A stretch of 64,000 bases of DNA, taken from NCBI RefSeq assembly GCF_947172395.1, contig NC_069104.1, positions 3,437,355 through 3,501,354 of the forward strand, given 5' to 3'. Position numbers and translations under genes: made by a program. The notes beneath the pieces were generated by a model. The model did not search any database. It saw only the letters and a program-made list of their open reading frames with translations, and was not told the origin of the DNA. Source of the stretch: Bicyclus anynana. Its lineage: Eukaryota > Arthropoda > Insecta > Lepidoptera > Nymphalidae. This document shows positions 11,424 to 22,252 of this stretch, piece by piece (position 1 is the first letter of the stretch; each line of letters opens with the position of its first letter).

Positions 11424-11666
11424 GTAAAAAATACATTGCGAGTAGTTGCGTCTCCTGGCCAAATTATTATTAACCATTATTAACTATTGTTAATGGTATT
11501 TATGCCAGGAGTTTTTGAAGCAATTAGCAACATATTTTTAACCGACTTCAAAAAAAGGAGGAAGTTTCTCAATTCGACCGTATATATTTTTTTCTAACAT
11601 ACTAATTTTGATATACAATAATTTTCATCCATTAAACAAATAGGTGAAGTTCGTTTTTAATATCGG
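11424..11666 (+). repeat. Repeat Q copy 1, with hairpin core (inverted partner 13978-14171)
   Basis: ATACATTGCGAGTAGTTGCG, a hairpin at 11452-11511 closed by CTCCTGGC/GCCAGGAG, then TTTTCTAACATACTAATTTT. The same order appears reversed at 13978-14171. This copy has about 50 extra bases after the hairpin, with an ACCGACTTCAAAAAAAGGAG block common to LINE 3' ends. Confidence 0.7.
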
Positions 11667-11689
11667 ATCATACAAGTCCGAGATACAAC

Positions 11690-11960
11690 CTCGTTAGTCT
11701 AGAAGTTAACTTACGCGGCTTTGGATTATGCGGTCCTAGGTTCAGGTATGAAATACTAAGTTTTTCTTTTTTCCAAAAAAATTTTACTAACAGTCCTGAG
11801 TTGAAATTTTTGTGGTGTATACCGTGCCCCGGACAGCATGTTATGCCGTCGATATTAACATTAACATCTAATAATGAGACTTATGCCCGCCAGACCATAT
11901 TGGACCAGTGTGGCGAGTCAACGCACAGAACATTCTATTTTTGTTGCTCTAAGATTCAAA
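11690..11960 (+). repeat. Degenerate SINE-like repeat
   Basis: A head with CGTTAGTCTAGAAGTTAACT and a tail with GCATGTTATGCCGTCGATAT, ATTAACATCTAATAATGAG and GGACCAGTGTGGCGAGTCAA resemble a common lepidopteran SINE. A related tail is at 18640-18860. Strongly decayed. Confidence 0.45.
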
Positions 11961-12178
11961 TACCCCTTGTCCTATAACAACAACAATGCCTCACTTTCGT
12001 AGGCTATTAAAATTGGTTGATACATCAACAATATCCAAGACAGTATGTTAATAAAAGAATAATAATTAACCTAATTACTTTCTGACATTTTGATTGGTCA
12101 AATGATTTAAGTATTCGTCTAACTTAAGTAGTTAGTGTGTGACAAAATTTTATAAAGAGAAAGATTTCTGTATTTATA

Positions 12179-12210
12179 AAATGGTAGGTAGGTAAGGTTG
12201 CCTACCATTT
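12179..12210. repeat. Short hairpin
   Basis: A 10-bp arm AAATGGTAGG at 12179-12188 pairs with CCTACCATTT at 12201-12210 around a 12-base loop. It sits just outside the MITE that follows. Confidence 0.6.
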
Positions 12211-12228
12211 AATAGGCAATAGTGAAAG

Positions 12229-12601
12229 GTATATACAGGGTGCAAGGGAGCATTATCCATAGCTTCAAGGTTTACGAGGTTGACGAGTCCACTTATATAA
12301 GCCAAACTGCATAACTAATTTTTAACTAAAAAAAAATGCTTTTTATGTTTTTATACAAAGTAATTCAAATAATTCCGACTATTCATGTAACACACGCCTT
12401 TATCTATCCTTGCATTATACAATACGTAAAACTACATCATAATTATAAGGACGTATACATTTTAAGATCTATTTACAAAAAAAAAAACACCGAAAATATT
12501 AATTTCAGAACACATGTTTTTTTAACATTTTAAATAAATTTTCGATAAAAAATATAACCCCAGAGTTATGGGATATACTCCCCAGCACCCTGTATATACC
12601 T
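12229..12601. mobile_element. MITE, Tc1/mariner type, CAGGGTG ends
   Basis: Imperfect terminal inverted repeats of roughly 37 bp: left AGGTATATACAGGGTGCAAG, right (reversed) AGGTATATACAGGGTGCTGG. TA precedes CAGGGTG at each end, as in Tc1/mariner elements. The interior is AT-rich and its 65-codon frame has no transposase motif. Confidence 0.7.
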
Positions 12602-12719
12602 AGATAAACATAAAAGAAAAAGTAGTAAGTAAATAATATCTATTGCATAAAAGCAACCTACAGATAAATGCTACACAAACCTTACATTTCCATAATAGTT
12701 GGTGCATACAATAAGTTTT

Positions 12720-13050
12720 GACGGCCTCCGTGGCGCAGTGGATATGCGCGGTGGATTTACAAGACGAAGGTCCTGGGTTCGATCCCCGGCTGGGCAGACT
12801 GAGATTTTCTTAATTTGTCCAGGTCTGGCTGGTGGGAGGCTTCGGCCGTGGCTAGTTACCACCCTACCGGCAAAGACGTACCGCCAAGCGATTTAGCGTT
12901 CCGGTACGATGCCGTGTAGAAACCGAAAGGGGTGTGGATTTTCATCCTCCTCCTAGCAAGTTAGCCCGCTTCCATCTTAGACTGCATCATCACTTACTAT
13001 CAGGTGAGATTGTAGTCAAGGGCTAACTTGTAAAGAATAAAAAAAAAAAG
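12720..13050 (+). mobile_element. SINE family 1, full-length
   Basis: Complete from GACGGCCTCCGTGGCGCAGT to poly(A). The head reads AGTGGATATGCGCGGTG, with one extra base against other copies. Confidence 0.92.
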
Positions 13051-13199
13051 TAAATACAACAAAATAGTCCTTAAGTTGCGAAGCCTTCAAGCGATACAAA
13101 ACTAAAAGAATTCAGTAAAAAAGTAACTCCATTTTATCTATAAACGTTTTATTCTGCTCCATTTTACTACTCAACACTTTGCACGCGCTCTTCAGGCAA

Positions 13200-13910
13200 C
13201 AAACTTGTAAGGGTGGCTCACAAACGAAATACAATTACAGTAACAGGCTGAGTGCGTGCTCTAAAATGCAGTTGAATATGCAAATGCGCTAGAAATGTCG
13301 TTAGAAGACGGGCAATTTTTGAAATGGCTTTGGTTTATGGAGCCGTAATAATAAGGGTATCTACACGCAGAGAATTACATTATAACAAGTTCTCTATCAT
13401 TAAAACAAAACAAAAAATAGATATATTTTTTTAAGTTAATGTAATAATAAATTATTATTTTATGTTATCAAAATTGAAGTGCAACTAGTTGACTATCATT
13501 AAAACAAAACAAATAAATAAATAATTATTTGTAAGTTAGTTTAATTATTTTAGGTAATTAAAAGAGCTGTGTCTTTTCATTTATTTCTCGTATTTGTACT
13601 ATGATTCTCTTATTAATTACTAGGAGACACCCGCGACTTCGTCCACAAAACTCAAAAACAAAACATAATTACAGTAAAAGCCTGAGTGCTTGCTCATAGC
13701 ATGTAGTTGAATATGCAACTACGCTAGAAATGTCGTTAAATGATGGGAATTTTCGGAATGGCTTTCGTATAATCGCCGTAATAATCAGAAAGAAGAATTA
13801 CAAATAACAAGTTGTCTATCATTAAAACAAAACAAATAAATAGATATTTCTTTGTAAGTTAATGAAATAATTTTAATAATTTTTAAGAATTTAAAATAAC
13901 TGTCTTGGGT
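13200..13910. repeat. Diverged tandem duplication, about 435-bp period
   Basis: Blocks at 13217-13560 (ACAATTACAGTAACAGGCTG, GCGCTAGAAATGTCGTTAGA, CATTAAAACAAAACAAAAAA) recur at 13650-13900 in the same order. The CATTAAAACAAAACAAA piece appears a third time near 13495. A short family A end (ACACCCGCGACTTCGTCCAC, about 13628) sits between the copies. Confidence 0.6.
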
Positions 13911-13977
13911 GTTTCAGGTAAGGTAAGGTTACAGAAATCTTTCTATTTATAAAATTTTGTCACATACTAACTATTAT

Positions 13978-14171
13978 CCGTATTAAAAACGAACTTCACC
14001 CATTTGTTTAATGGATGAAAATTATTTTATATCAAAATTAGTATGTTAGAAAAAAATATATTCGGTTGAATTAAGAAACCTCCTGGCAGAAATATTATTA
14101 ACGATAGTTAATAATTGTTAATAATATTTTGGCCAGGAGATTTTACGCAACTACTCGCAATGTATTTTAGG
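13978..14171 (-). repeat. Repeat Q copy 2, inverted relative to 11424-11666
   Basis: It reads as the reverse complement of copy 1. The hairpin at 14080-14139 has CTCCTGGC/GCCAGGAG ends and ATTATTAAC/GTTAATAAT inner arms. Clear ends or target duplications were not identified. Confidence 0.7.
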
Positions 14172-14359
14172 CTATATAGCTCTGGAATGTTTCAACCGAT
14201 TTTAATGGGACTTTTACTGGAAGACAGCTGTTATTCAGCAACATCAAAGCTATTATTTTTCTTTTATCAGGCAGGCAGGAGTTTTAAGAAAAGATGACTC
14301 CAGCCTTTAATAACTGTTACCGATTGATGTCACCAAAAACAACCATTTCTTTATCTTGA

Positions 14360-14480
14360 GTTTCTAGCTGGCTCTTCTCAGTTGAACCTGTCATCCGAAC
14401 CGGTGGTAAAGTCATAATAGTCAATCTTGACGTTGAAAAAGAGCTTCTAAACAAAGCCTACTTGAAATAAATGAATTTGG
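14360..14480 (+). mobile_element. LINE 3'-UTR fragment (CCGAACCGGTGGTA type)
   Basis: CTTCTCAGTTGAACCTGTCA, TCCGAACCGGTGGTAAAGTC and GCCTACTTGAAATAAATGAA form the typical 3' end of a lepidopteran LINE, with an AATAAA signal. The better copy is at 23600-23840. Confidence 0.6.
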
Positions 14481-14950
14481 TATTTTATTTTATTTTATCA
14501 CGGATAAATCTGATGAAATTCAGTTTTACAAAAAAATTTTTTGAAAAACTGAATTCTATTTTTCTATTCGGATTTTCTTAATATCACTTTTTCAAAAAGA
14601 TTTTTGAAAAACTGAATTTCACGTAGACGCGCGTAGGCGATCGTGAATTATGACAATAAAAGTTTATAGGTACCTTTATCTAGTAGGTTAACCTTGAACA
14701 CTTTTTACAGTCGATAGGTTGATTATCGCGTTAAATATACAACTCTATTAAAACGCGTTTACGCGTGTACATAAAACGGAAGAGACTTTTTACTTTACTG
14801 CCAGATGGCTATAAATGTTTGTGTTTCGATATACTCGTACCTTACTGCCTACATCCCTACCTACCTATTACTATACAGATAAGATGGTTGTAAAACTACC
14901 TAACTTTTAATGTCACATTTGTCCAGTAGTTAGAGTGTGCGCCTATGTAT

Positions 14951-15350
14951 GTGCCTGACCTTCAAATCTAGGGTTAAGGATTCCCACAACTAGGTACTAC
15001 TATAAGGATGTTTAAATTTCGGGTTTAGGATTCTCACAACTGGACAGTACCCTATGCATCATCAGATCTATAGGGTTTAACTGGACAGTGCCCTATGCAT
15101 CTTCAAATGTAGAGTTCAGGATTCCCACCAACTGAAAAGTACCCTATGCGTTTTTAGATCTAGGGTTCAAAAATCCCACAACTGGAAAATACCCTATGTA
15201 TTTTCAGATCTAGGGTTCAGGATTCCCACAACTGGAAAGTACCCTATGCGTCTTCAGATCTAGGGTTCAGAAATCCCACAACTGGAAAGTACCCTATGTA
15301 TTTTCATACCTAGGGTTCAGGATTCCCACAACTGAAAAGTATCCTATGCT
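14951..15350. repeat. Minisatellite, 50-bp unit, about 8 copies
   Basis: The unit contains CTAGGGTTCAGGATTCCCAC, AACTGGAAAGT and ACCCTATG. ACCCTATG-type blocks (last one ATCCTATG) start at 15141, 15191, 15241, 15291 and 15341, exactly 50 bp apart. The units at 15049 and 15090 are shifted by small indels, and the first units are more diverged. No open frame runs through it. Confidence 0.9.
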
Positions 15351-15716
15351 TCTACGCTCGCCTAAAACCCTCCTTTTACTCTGCTCTGGTGACGCCGCTA
15401 AGGTCCCATTAAGTCTACGGCGCTTACACAATCAGAAAAATATCTGTAGTTACAAATATGGCTCTTCTGTGAATCTCCCACATCTAAATTGCTTGAAAGT
15501 CATAAAGTAAATAAATTATGAGCTAGGTATATAGAATTTGCTTGAAGCAGTAATCAGTTCTGACAGGAGTGATGTGAGTAATTGTTACAGTTAAACTAAA
15601 CACGCGGTAGAACGCGTTAGTTCACCACGCGAATATTATGTACACGCATAATGTTATCCCGATATATTTCTATACACCGTGTATGGATCAGAGATTACTG
15701 GAGCTGATTTAATTAA

Positions 15717-15955
15717 TTATACGAAAAGGGTCACACAGCGGGCGATGGAACAAGCTATGCTCGGAGTATCTCTGCGTGATCGAATCAGAAATGAGGAGAT
15801 CCGCAGAAGAACCAATAGCTTAACGAGTCGCGAAGCTAAAGTGGCACTGGGCGGGGTGCATGGTTCGAAGAGCCGATGGACGTTTGGTGTCCCAATGCGC
15901 TGGAATGACGATCCACTAGAAATCGCTATCGCAGTATTGGTCGGATCCAAACAAC
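15717..15955 (+). pseudogene. RTE-type LINE reverse transcriptase C-terminal fragment
   Basis: The plus-strand peptide carries T-Q-R-A-M-E-x-A-M-L-G-V-S-L-R-D-R-I-R-N and E-E-I-R-R-R-T, the recognisable tail of lepidopteran RTE-type endonuclease-reverse transcriptases. Deletions shorten the following part (K-S-R-W-T-F-G-V-P, then W-N-D-D-P). There is no catalytic domain and no LINE 3' end. Confidence 0.8.
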
Positions 15956-15979
15956 CTTCGCGTTTATAATATTAGTAGA
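15956..15979 (-). mobile_element. Helitron-like family A terminal stub
   Basis: CTTCGCGTTTATAATATTAG followed by TAGAA is the reversed start of family A, joined directly to the LINE fragment. The rest of the element is absent. Confidence 0.5.
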
Positions 15980-16062
15980 ATTCTTCACATTAGTAACGAA
16001 TATATGCTAATTATTATTGGATTCTTCACATTGTGTAACCAATATGTGCTAATTACGTCATC

Positions 16063-16351
16063 TACCCATATTCGGCTCACTGCTGAGCTCGAGTCTCCTT
16101 TCAGAATGAGAGGGGCAAGGCCATTAGTCCACCACGCTGGCCCATTGGCAGACTTCACACACGCAGAGAATTAAGATAATTCTCTGCTATGCAGGTTTCC
16201 TCACGATGTTTTCCTTCACCGATTGAGACACGTGATAATTTCTTAATATGCACACAAGTGAAAATTTGGAGGTGCATGCCCCGGGCCGGATTCGAACCCA
16301 CACCCTCCGGAATCGGAGGCAGAGGTCATATCCACTGGGCTATCACGGCTC
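16063..16351 (-). mobile_element. SINE family 2, nearly full-length
   Basis: Reversed copy from ACCCATATTCGGCTCACTGC to the tRNA-like head GGGCTATCACGGCTC, with a small deletion (CCCATTGGCAGAC). No clear target duplication was found. Confidence 0.9.
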
Positions 16352-16699
16352 ATGTGTGTGTTCTGATAAAGCGCTGACTATAGCAAATCATTCATGGGAT
16401 AAACTTAATTGTCAAATATGTGCTAATTAATGGATTCTAATTGCAACAATTCGTTCGTATCCCCTTGTAGTGCAGGTGTATTCTTTATCATCGGCATTCC
16501 TGCCCCGGTTAGCGTGATAACGAGTTATGTCAACAACCGTATTATGTGATACTGCGCCCACGCACAGCATCTTTATCTTGAACCGGTCGCGAAGAGATAA
16601 TGCCCGAAATTATGAGTTAATAATATACCCGGTGACTGATGATGTAATATTTGCTTTGCCGCTTAAGGACAAACAGGTTGTGGATTTTATATTACATTC

Positions 16700-17235
16700 T
16701 GTCTGCTGGTTTACTAATCAGTTTTCTTCCTTACTACGTAATAGTAAACGCCCGCGATGTTATTTTGTTAAATAGCATACGCCGCGCGGTTTCACCCGCA
16801 TGGATCCCGTCCCCGTAGGAGTACTGGGATAATATATAGCCTATAGCCTTCCTCGATAAATGGGCTATCTAACATTGAAAGATTTTTTTAAATCAGACCA
16901 GTAGTTATTGAGATTAACGCGTTTAATCAAACAAACAAACTCTTCAGCTTTATATATTAGTATAGATCTTGTCTGCTGGTTTACTAATCAGTTTTTTCCT
17001 TACTGCGTAATAGTAAACGCCCGGGATGTTATTTTATTAAAAAACTAGCATACGCTGCGCGGTTTCACCCGCATGGATCCCGTAGGAATACGGCAATAAA
17101 ATGTAATCTATAGCACTTGGAGATAATGTAGCTTCCCAACAGTGAGATAATTTTACAAATCAGACTAGTAGTTCCTGAGAAAGGCTCGTTCAAGCAAACA
17201 AACAAACAAACTCTTAAGCTTAATATTAGTATACT
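16700..17235. repeat. Two-copy tandem of a host piece plus Helitron-like family B
   Basis: TGTCTGCTGGTTTACTAATC recurs at 16700 and 16970, a 270-bp period. Each unit has the same 80-90 bp leader (AATAGTAAACGCCCG) followed by a reversed family B element (16780-16968 and 17040-17233). So the element and its flank were duplicated together. Confidence 0.8.
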
Positions 17236-17954
17236 TTAGTAGCCATTATTCTTTTAACAAAGTTTAAAAAATCAATAAGCAGGCTGCAATTAAAAAGACA
17301 GCTTGTCAGACTTTCTTCGTTTATTAAATTATTAAATTTTGTCAACCCTTCTATTTCTTAAACTTCTACGATATAATAAGGAGTATGCATTATTTGACTT
17401 TGGGGCCTTTGGGAGGTAACAAATTTTAAAAGTCCAAGTAAATAAATCAAGATTTTAGTGAGTAGGTACCTAGGTACCTTCCTTTATGCTATAGCCCTAC
17501 ACATTCTAGGAACTCGACTTTCAGAGCTCTAATATCCTATTACAGTAATATTTGTAATATATAAATTATTTACACGTGAATAATATAAATACCTATTAAT
17601 TTAAAACAGGTTTTATTACATGATAGTAGATTTGTATTTTTATGACACCTCTAGGTTGAACAATAAACAATGTAAAGAGATAAATCAACTTAATTTCAAT
17701 TATATACGTGTCCTTTATTAATTTAAAAGGCTATTAATTATAATTATCCGACATTACAATCGCTAACCGATGTATTTACATTCGGTTTGCTCGTAATTGG
17801 AATAGGTCAGTTAAATTATAGGCTGTTTATTGTTTAAGTTACTTTAATTTATAAACTTCAAATAGGGAATTGATGACCACTGTAGAGCTATTTACTTGGC
17901 CGGTCTATTGGTAAGCCTAGTTAGCTTTGGACCAGTCCTGGATTCCTACGTCCT
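17236..17954. other. No feature recognised
   Basis: AT-rich, with many TAGGTACC-type runs near 17465. No repeat partner or coding signal was seen. Confidence 0.45.
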
Positions 17955-18145
17955 ATATAAAGATAAGATAAGATAAATATACTTTATTTGCACACCACAA
18001 AGACAAAAACAAGTGAAATAAAAAACAAATTAGGAAGAGATCAGCATACAAAAGGCGGCCTTATCGCTAAGTAGCGATTTCTTCCAGGCAACCTTCGGTT
18101 TAGGAAAACTTAAGGACATCAGCAGGTGGCGTAAAACAAAAATAA
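17955..18145 (-). mobile_element. LINE 3' end fragment (GGCGGCCTTATCGC type)
   Basis: AAATATACTTTATTTGCACA, then CAAAAGGCGGCCTTATCGCT and CTTCCAGGCAACCTTCGG, is a pattern I associate with the reversed 3' UTR of a lepidopteran non-LTR retrotransposon. The minus-strand frame across it is not a gene. Confidence 0.55.
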
Positions 18146-18639
18146 CCATAGTATTAGTAATACACATACATACAAATAATTTACATCCTAATACATAAAC
18201 AATATTACACAAATACCTACAATAATGAATAAAATACACATCAAAATATACTAATAAATACCTTATATTGAAAAGAAATAATATATACAGATCGTCTTTA
18301 CTGCACCAGATAATGAGACTTTACGGCATTTTTAAAAATGTCCAGTGTCTTTGATATCCTGAATATAGGATCCTGAATATAGGACACGAATGGCGAGCTG
18401 ATTATTATGGCTTCAGTGATAGCGTTGATAGTTTTGTTGGTGGGGTATAACTAGTACACCTCGAGGAGGTACCAGGATTTGTGACCTTAGGTGTAGGCTT
18501 GCATTTTATAATAATATTAATAATGAATATTAATATCAACTAGACTCGAGGAACTCTCACTATCTGAAATCTCAGGCAAAGTAATACAACCGAGATCCCA
18601 CTTCTGACACCACTGTTTGAAGGTGTGTTCTGGAGGGCT
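18146..18639. other. No gene recognised
   Basis: A 14-bp tandem (CCTGAATATAGGAT) sits near 18358-18385. Otherwise there is no recognised structure. Confidence 0.4.
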
Positions 18640-18865
18640 TATTAAATACTAAACTTTTCTTTCTACTGAGAAGTTTTCAGTAAAAATTCTCAGCCTGGTA
18701 AGTTGGTGGTGTATCTCTTTGTCTCGGAGAGCACGTTAAGACGTTCGTCCCGGTTATTATCAATAACATCTGATAGTGATTATTAAGTTACTATCATCCT
18801 AAGCCCGCTAAACCACATTAGGGCAGCATGTGATAGGCTTAACATGCTTTATATTCCCTCCCATA
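18640..18865 (+). repeat. SINE-like tail, degenerate
   Basis: GGAGAGCACGTTAAGACGTT, GTCCCGGTTATTATCAATAA and ACATCTGATAGTGATTATTA match a common lepidopteran SINE/LINE tail related to 11690-11960. The tRNA-like head is not recognisable. Confidence 0.5.
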
Positions 18866-18882
18866 AATAATAAGGCCTGGTC

Positions 18883-19012
18883 CAGTAAGCGAGTTCCAGG
18901 GATTCGCTGGATGACAGCAAGGTCAGTATCAGGGTCCTGATGTTTGGAATTCCCTATAAAAGGCCTTTTTCCTGAAGTAGACGTCCATCGGCTAATATGA
19001 TGATGATGATGT
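18883..19012 (+). mobile_element. RTE-type LINE 3' end
   Basis: GGGATTCGCTGGATGACAGC through GTAGACGTCCATCGGCTAAT to (ATG)n. It includes the end of the reverse-transcriptase frame and the simple-repeat tail. Heavily 5'-truncated. Confidence 0.75.
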
Positions 19013-19548
19013 AACTCCTCGCCTCCTCATGGCAAGATTATGGGAGAACCCCATAAAAAGTCAGTCCAATAATTACCTATTATCACCAGGAATTAAGTAA
19101 CAAGATGTAGACTATCTTTAGGGTACAAAAAAGAAACAAAAGTTTAAAAACACCCATTAATGTTTTAATGAAGTACCATTAAGAATATCTTAATGTTTTA
19201 ATTTTAATGGTTTAAAGCTAAAAACATAATAATTATTATCAATCAATTAATTATTTAATTACAGTGTTTTTTTCTGATCGAGTAGGTACTCACGGTCAAG
19301 TTATTTTTCCTCAAACGTTTGGGTGAGTCTTTTTGGGCCAGTTTTAGATTAATATAGAAAATTTTAATGTTTCAGTCGATGCTGCCTATTTAATGCCCTA
19401 TTTTTGAATGTGTCAAGTTAGCGTCAAATTCTTATTAAAACTGTCGCCTGTCCGGACATAAATAATGCAATGATTTTTATGTTAAAGGGATACGAATTAT
19501 TGCCCACAAAGTAATTTAACTGATTAGGCAAATATAGGTTTCTTCGAA

Positions 19549-19853
19549 TTTTTTACAAGTTCGCCCTTGACTGCAATCTCACCTGATGGTAAGTGACGAT
19601 GCAATCTAAGATGGAAGTGGACTAACTTGTTAAGAGGAGGATCAAAAGCCACACCCCTTTCGGTTTCTACGCGACATCGTACCGGAACGCTAAATCGCTT
19701 GGCGGTACGTCTTTGGGTGGCAACTAGCCACGGCCGAAGCCTCCTGGCAGTCCTCGACCGATTAAGAAAGCCTCAATCGACCCAGCCGGGGATCGAACCC
19801 AGACCTCCGTTTTGTAAATCCACCGCGCATACCACTGCGCCACGGAGGCCGTC
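19549..19853 (-). mobile_element. SINE family 1, near full-length
   Basis: Reversed copy from TTTTTACAAGTTCGCCC to GGAGGCCGTC. Several body deletions make the overlapping plus-strand frame continuous by chance. Confidence 0.9.
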
Positions 19854-19904
19854 TAGTGACTAAAGATTATAAACATTTCAACGGAGTCCGGTGACCTTTT
19901 AATG

Positions 19905-20310
19905 GTCCCCTCAGCCATCCTCAACTACTTAAGTTACACCCAAGAAGTATTTACATAATATACATATAATATGCACGTATAGTGACGTATACATATACGC
20001 AAACTAACGCCTTAGGTCGATACTCATGCTTTTTCAGCTCTGTATCATTCGTATAATTTGGGCCCGATTTTGGACACAAACAGAGTCTGGGTTTCGGTTG
20101 TTAGGCTCCCAGACCTCTGTAATTGGTCATGGCCGTCCTAGTGCCTAAAGTTTATAAGATCTTAATCGATGGAACCTCTCTCCCATCCTCAACTACTCAA
20201 GTTACACCCAAGAATTACCTACATAATACACATACAATATGCACGTATACTGTCTTATACATATACGTAAACTAACGCCTTAGTGCGATACTCATGCTGT
20301 ACTATGTGCT
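19905..20310. repeat. Two-copy tandem, about 268-bp period
   Basis: CCATCCTCAACTACT, AAGTTACACCCAAGAA, AATATGCACGTATA and AACTAACGCCTTAG occur near 19915-20030 and again near 20183-20300. Between them lies GGCCGTCCTAGTGCCTAAAG, which resembles the SINE-to-flank junction at 19848, so the older duplication may have included a SINE end. Confidence 0.65.
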
Positions 20311-20847
20311 CGTATGTAAGAGGCACATAGATCAGAAAAGCTATTACAGCACTAATTGCTAAGTCGATTAGCGCGCAGAAGCTCTTTGATAGTTATAATC
20401 GCGCGGAGTGCATTTCTTTGAATTTGCGCTCCCAGGGTTGCCAACAAGATAAATATTTTTAGCAATAAAAAGTATTTAAAGAATTTTAAAAACATTAATT
20501 TATGCAACATGGACGCCACCTGAATATACATAATTTTAAATAATTTAGGATTGGAAAGGTTTTAAATGCAGAGCAATGCTTAACCAATCACCAATAGCTG
20601 ACGGAACGGAGTAATTTATGTAGTAGGTACTATATATCATCAGTAAATGTTATGTTATGTTTCCGATAACATTTTCGATCTTGATAACATAAAGTCTATT
20701 TTATGTGTCTCTATGTGGAAACCATATAAAATTCCGAGCTTTTAAGTGTCTCAACTATTATTTATCTACCTACTGCTGCGTATTAGTAGTAGTAGCAACT
20801 ATTGACTTGACTCAAGTCTTGCTCAATAGTTGGTACTCTAATTGCAC
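20311..20847. other. No feature recognised
   Basis: No repeat partner or coding frame was recognised. Confidence 0.4.
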
Positions 20848-20940
20848 TGACGGCTGAGTGGTACAGTGGGTGGGTAGTGATCTTGCTTGCAAAGCCATGA
20901 GTTCGATTTTCATACAACTTTAAAATATTGTATGCACCAA
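20848..20940 (+). repeat. tRNA-like SINE head fragment
   Basis: ACGGCTGAGTGGTACAGTGG and GAGTTCGATTTTCAT resemble A- and B-box regions of another lepidopteran SINE. The B box is mutated and the body is absent or unrecognisable. Confidence 0.4.
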
Positions 20941-21711
20941 AAAATATGTGATCATGTACAAATATTATAGGTATATTACGAATGTTTAATTCTTTTATTA
21001 TTTTTCAAGGTAATATTTTATACAAGAAAAATTGTAAAAGGGTACAAAATAGTTTTGTTTTGAAATATAAACTAAAGTCAAAACAATTCAGAGATAATAT
21101 AAATTGCAAACATTCCACAAACATCGGAGCAGCAACCCTAGACAGCTCGCATACCTTAATTACGTTGTTTAAGCTAGTAGGTAAACGTTTGTAATAAAAT
21201 GCAGAGAGCTCGTAAATCTAGAAATAACACATTAAGATGATCGTTTTACTGTGAACCCATGCCACAGTAAAGATATTACAAGCAGTATAATAACTCGGCC
21301 GTATTTTTGAATTATATACCTACAGCCGCGCGGTACGTAAACATGTCATAGGGCTGCCCGCATGCAGCAATTTAATTACATTTGCTAACTTTGTGTTTCC
21401 ACTTAGTTTTGTGATTGTAAATAAACTTTTTTTATATAAACAAATAAAATACTTTGTAAATTGTAGTAAAATGGGAAGTGATAAATAAAAATGCGTGTTT
21501 TTTGATTGGTTGATGTAATTAAGGCTGATACTACGTCAATGATCTTGAAGGATAGGTCGTATTCTTAAACATATTTATTTCGGTGATGCCATCTAGGTAT
21601 TACCTCCACACTACGTGAACAAATAAAAAAAAAGATAAATACCTTCATGAAATTGTAGTGATTTAAAATAGATAATGAAACAATGAACAAACGCACTAAT
21701 TGTCCCTACGA
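20941..21711. other. No gene recognised
   Basis: The 70-codon frame at 20982 is AT-rich and lysine-rich with no motif. A short GC-rich patch at 21325-21365 has no partner in the window. Confidence 0.4.
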
Positions 21712-21880
21712 TATGATAGTTCCCCTAGATTTCTCTAGGATGCCATTATCAGATCCTGACATGAAAAAAATGGGACTAACCTGAAAGAATATTCATCCAA
21801 ACAAAAAAGAAACGGTTTACAAATGACGGAAATATCGCTGTAAATACGATACGATTCTTTTTGGAAGTCGGTTAAAATTC
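21712..21880 (+). mobile_element. LINE 3'-UTR fragment (CAGATCCTGAC / GAAGTCGGTTAA type)
   Basis: CTCTAGGATGCCATTATCAG, ATCCTGACATGA and a terminal TTGGAAGTCGGTTAAAA match the usual 3' end of a lepidopteran non-LTR element. A related but longer piece is at 58620-58877. Confidence 0.55.
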
Positions 21881-21989
21881 TTGTCACCAATGCCAAGCTG
21901 AGCAAAAGTTTTATGAGCTTGCACATTAAAGTGCATAAAATCCGCCATTTTGATTTTTTAAAGAACTAAGTTACCCAGTGACACTCGGC

Positions 21990-22252
21990 CTATCTAGACG
22001 AGTCTAATGACATATCATTTATCAGTATGTGTGGCAAATTTGTTCGTAACACTCCCGAAGGTCGGCGCGGTCCGGGAGGGGGGTAACGATGCCCAGCGCG
22101 TACGACTTCACACCCGCGCAGTCCTTTCCTCCCGTCGCCCGCATACAACAACAAGTCATAACATTCAAACACATACTCCTCCTTTGGGCTTCGCCGCAGT
22201 CGGGTAACAAAACACAAATGATCCGAGCACAGTCACACAATACATTGTACAA
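21990..22252 (-). repeat. GC-rich block with overlapping frames, probably a retroelement 5' region
   Basis: This 260-bp block stands out for GC content (GGTCGGCGCGGTCCGGGAGG) in AT-rich flanks. Three frames of 66-76 codons are open at once (two minus, one plus), as expected from GC-richness rather than coding. TTTGGGCTTCGCCGCAGTCG reads like a dispersed lepidopteran repeat I have seen, but I cannot prove the class. Confidence 0.4.

Noticed and set aside
12720..12795. A tRNA gene (A box TGGCGCAGTGG, B box GGTTCGATCCC)
   Set aside because: The same head recurs in many copies joined to a fixed body and poly(A), so it is the tRNA-derived head of SINE family 1. The same applies to all family 1 and 2 heads.
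15679..15969. A 96-codon host gene
   Set aside because: The peptide is the recognisable C-terminal tail of an RTE-type LINE, with deletions, followed by a Helitron-like stub.
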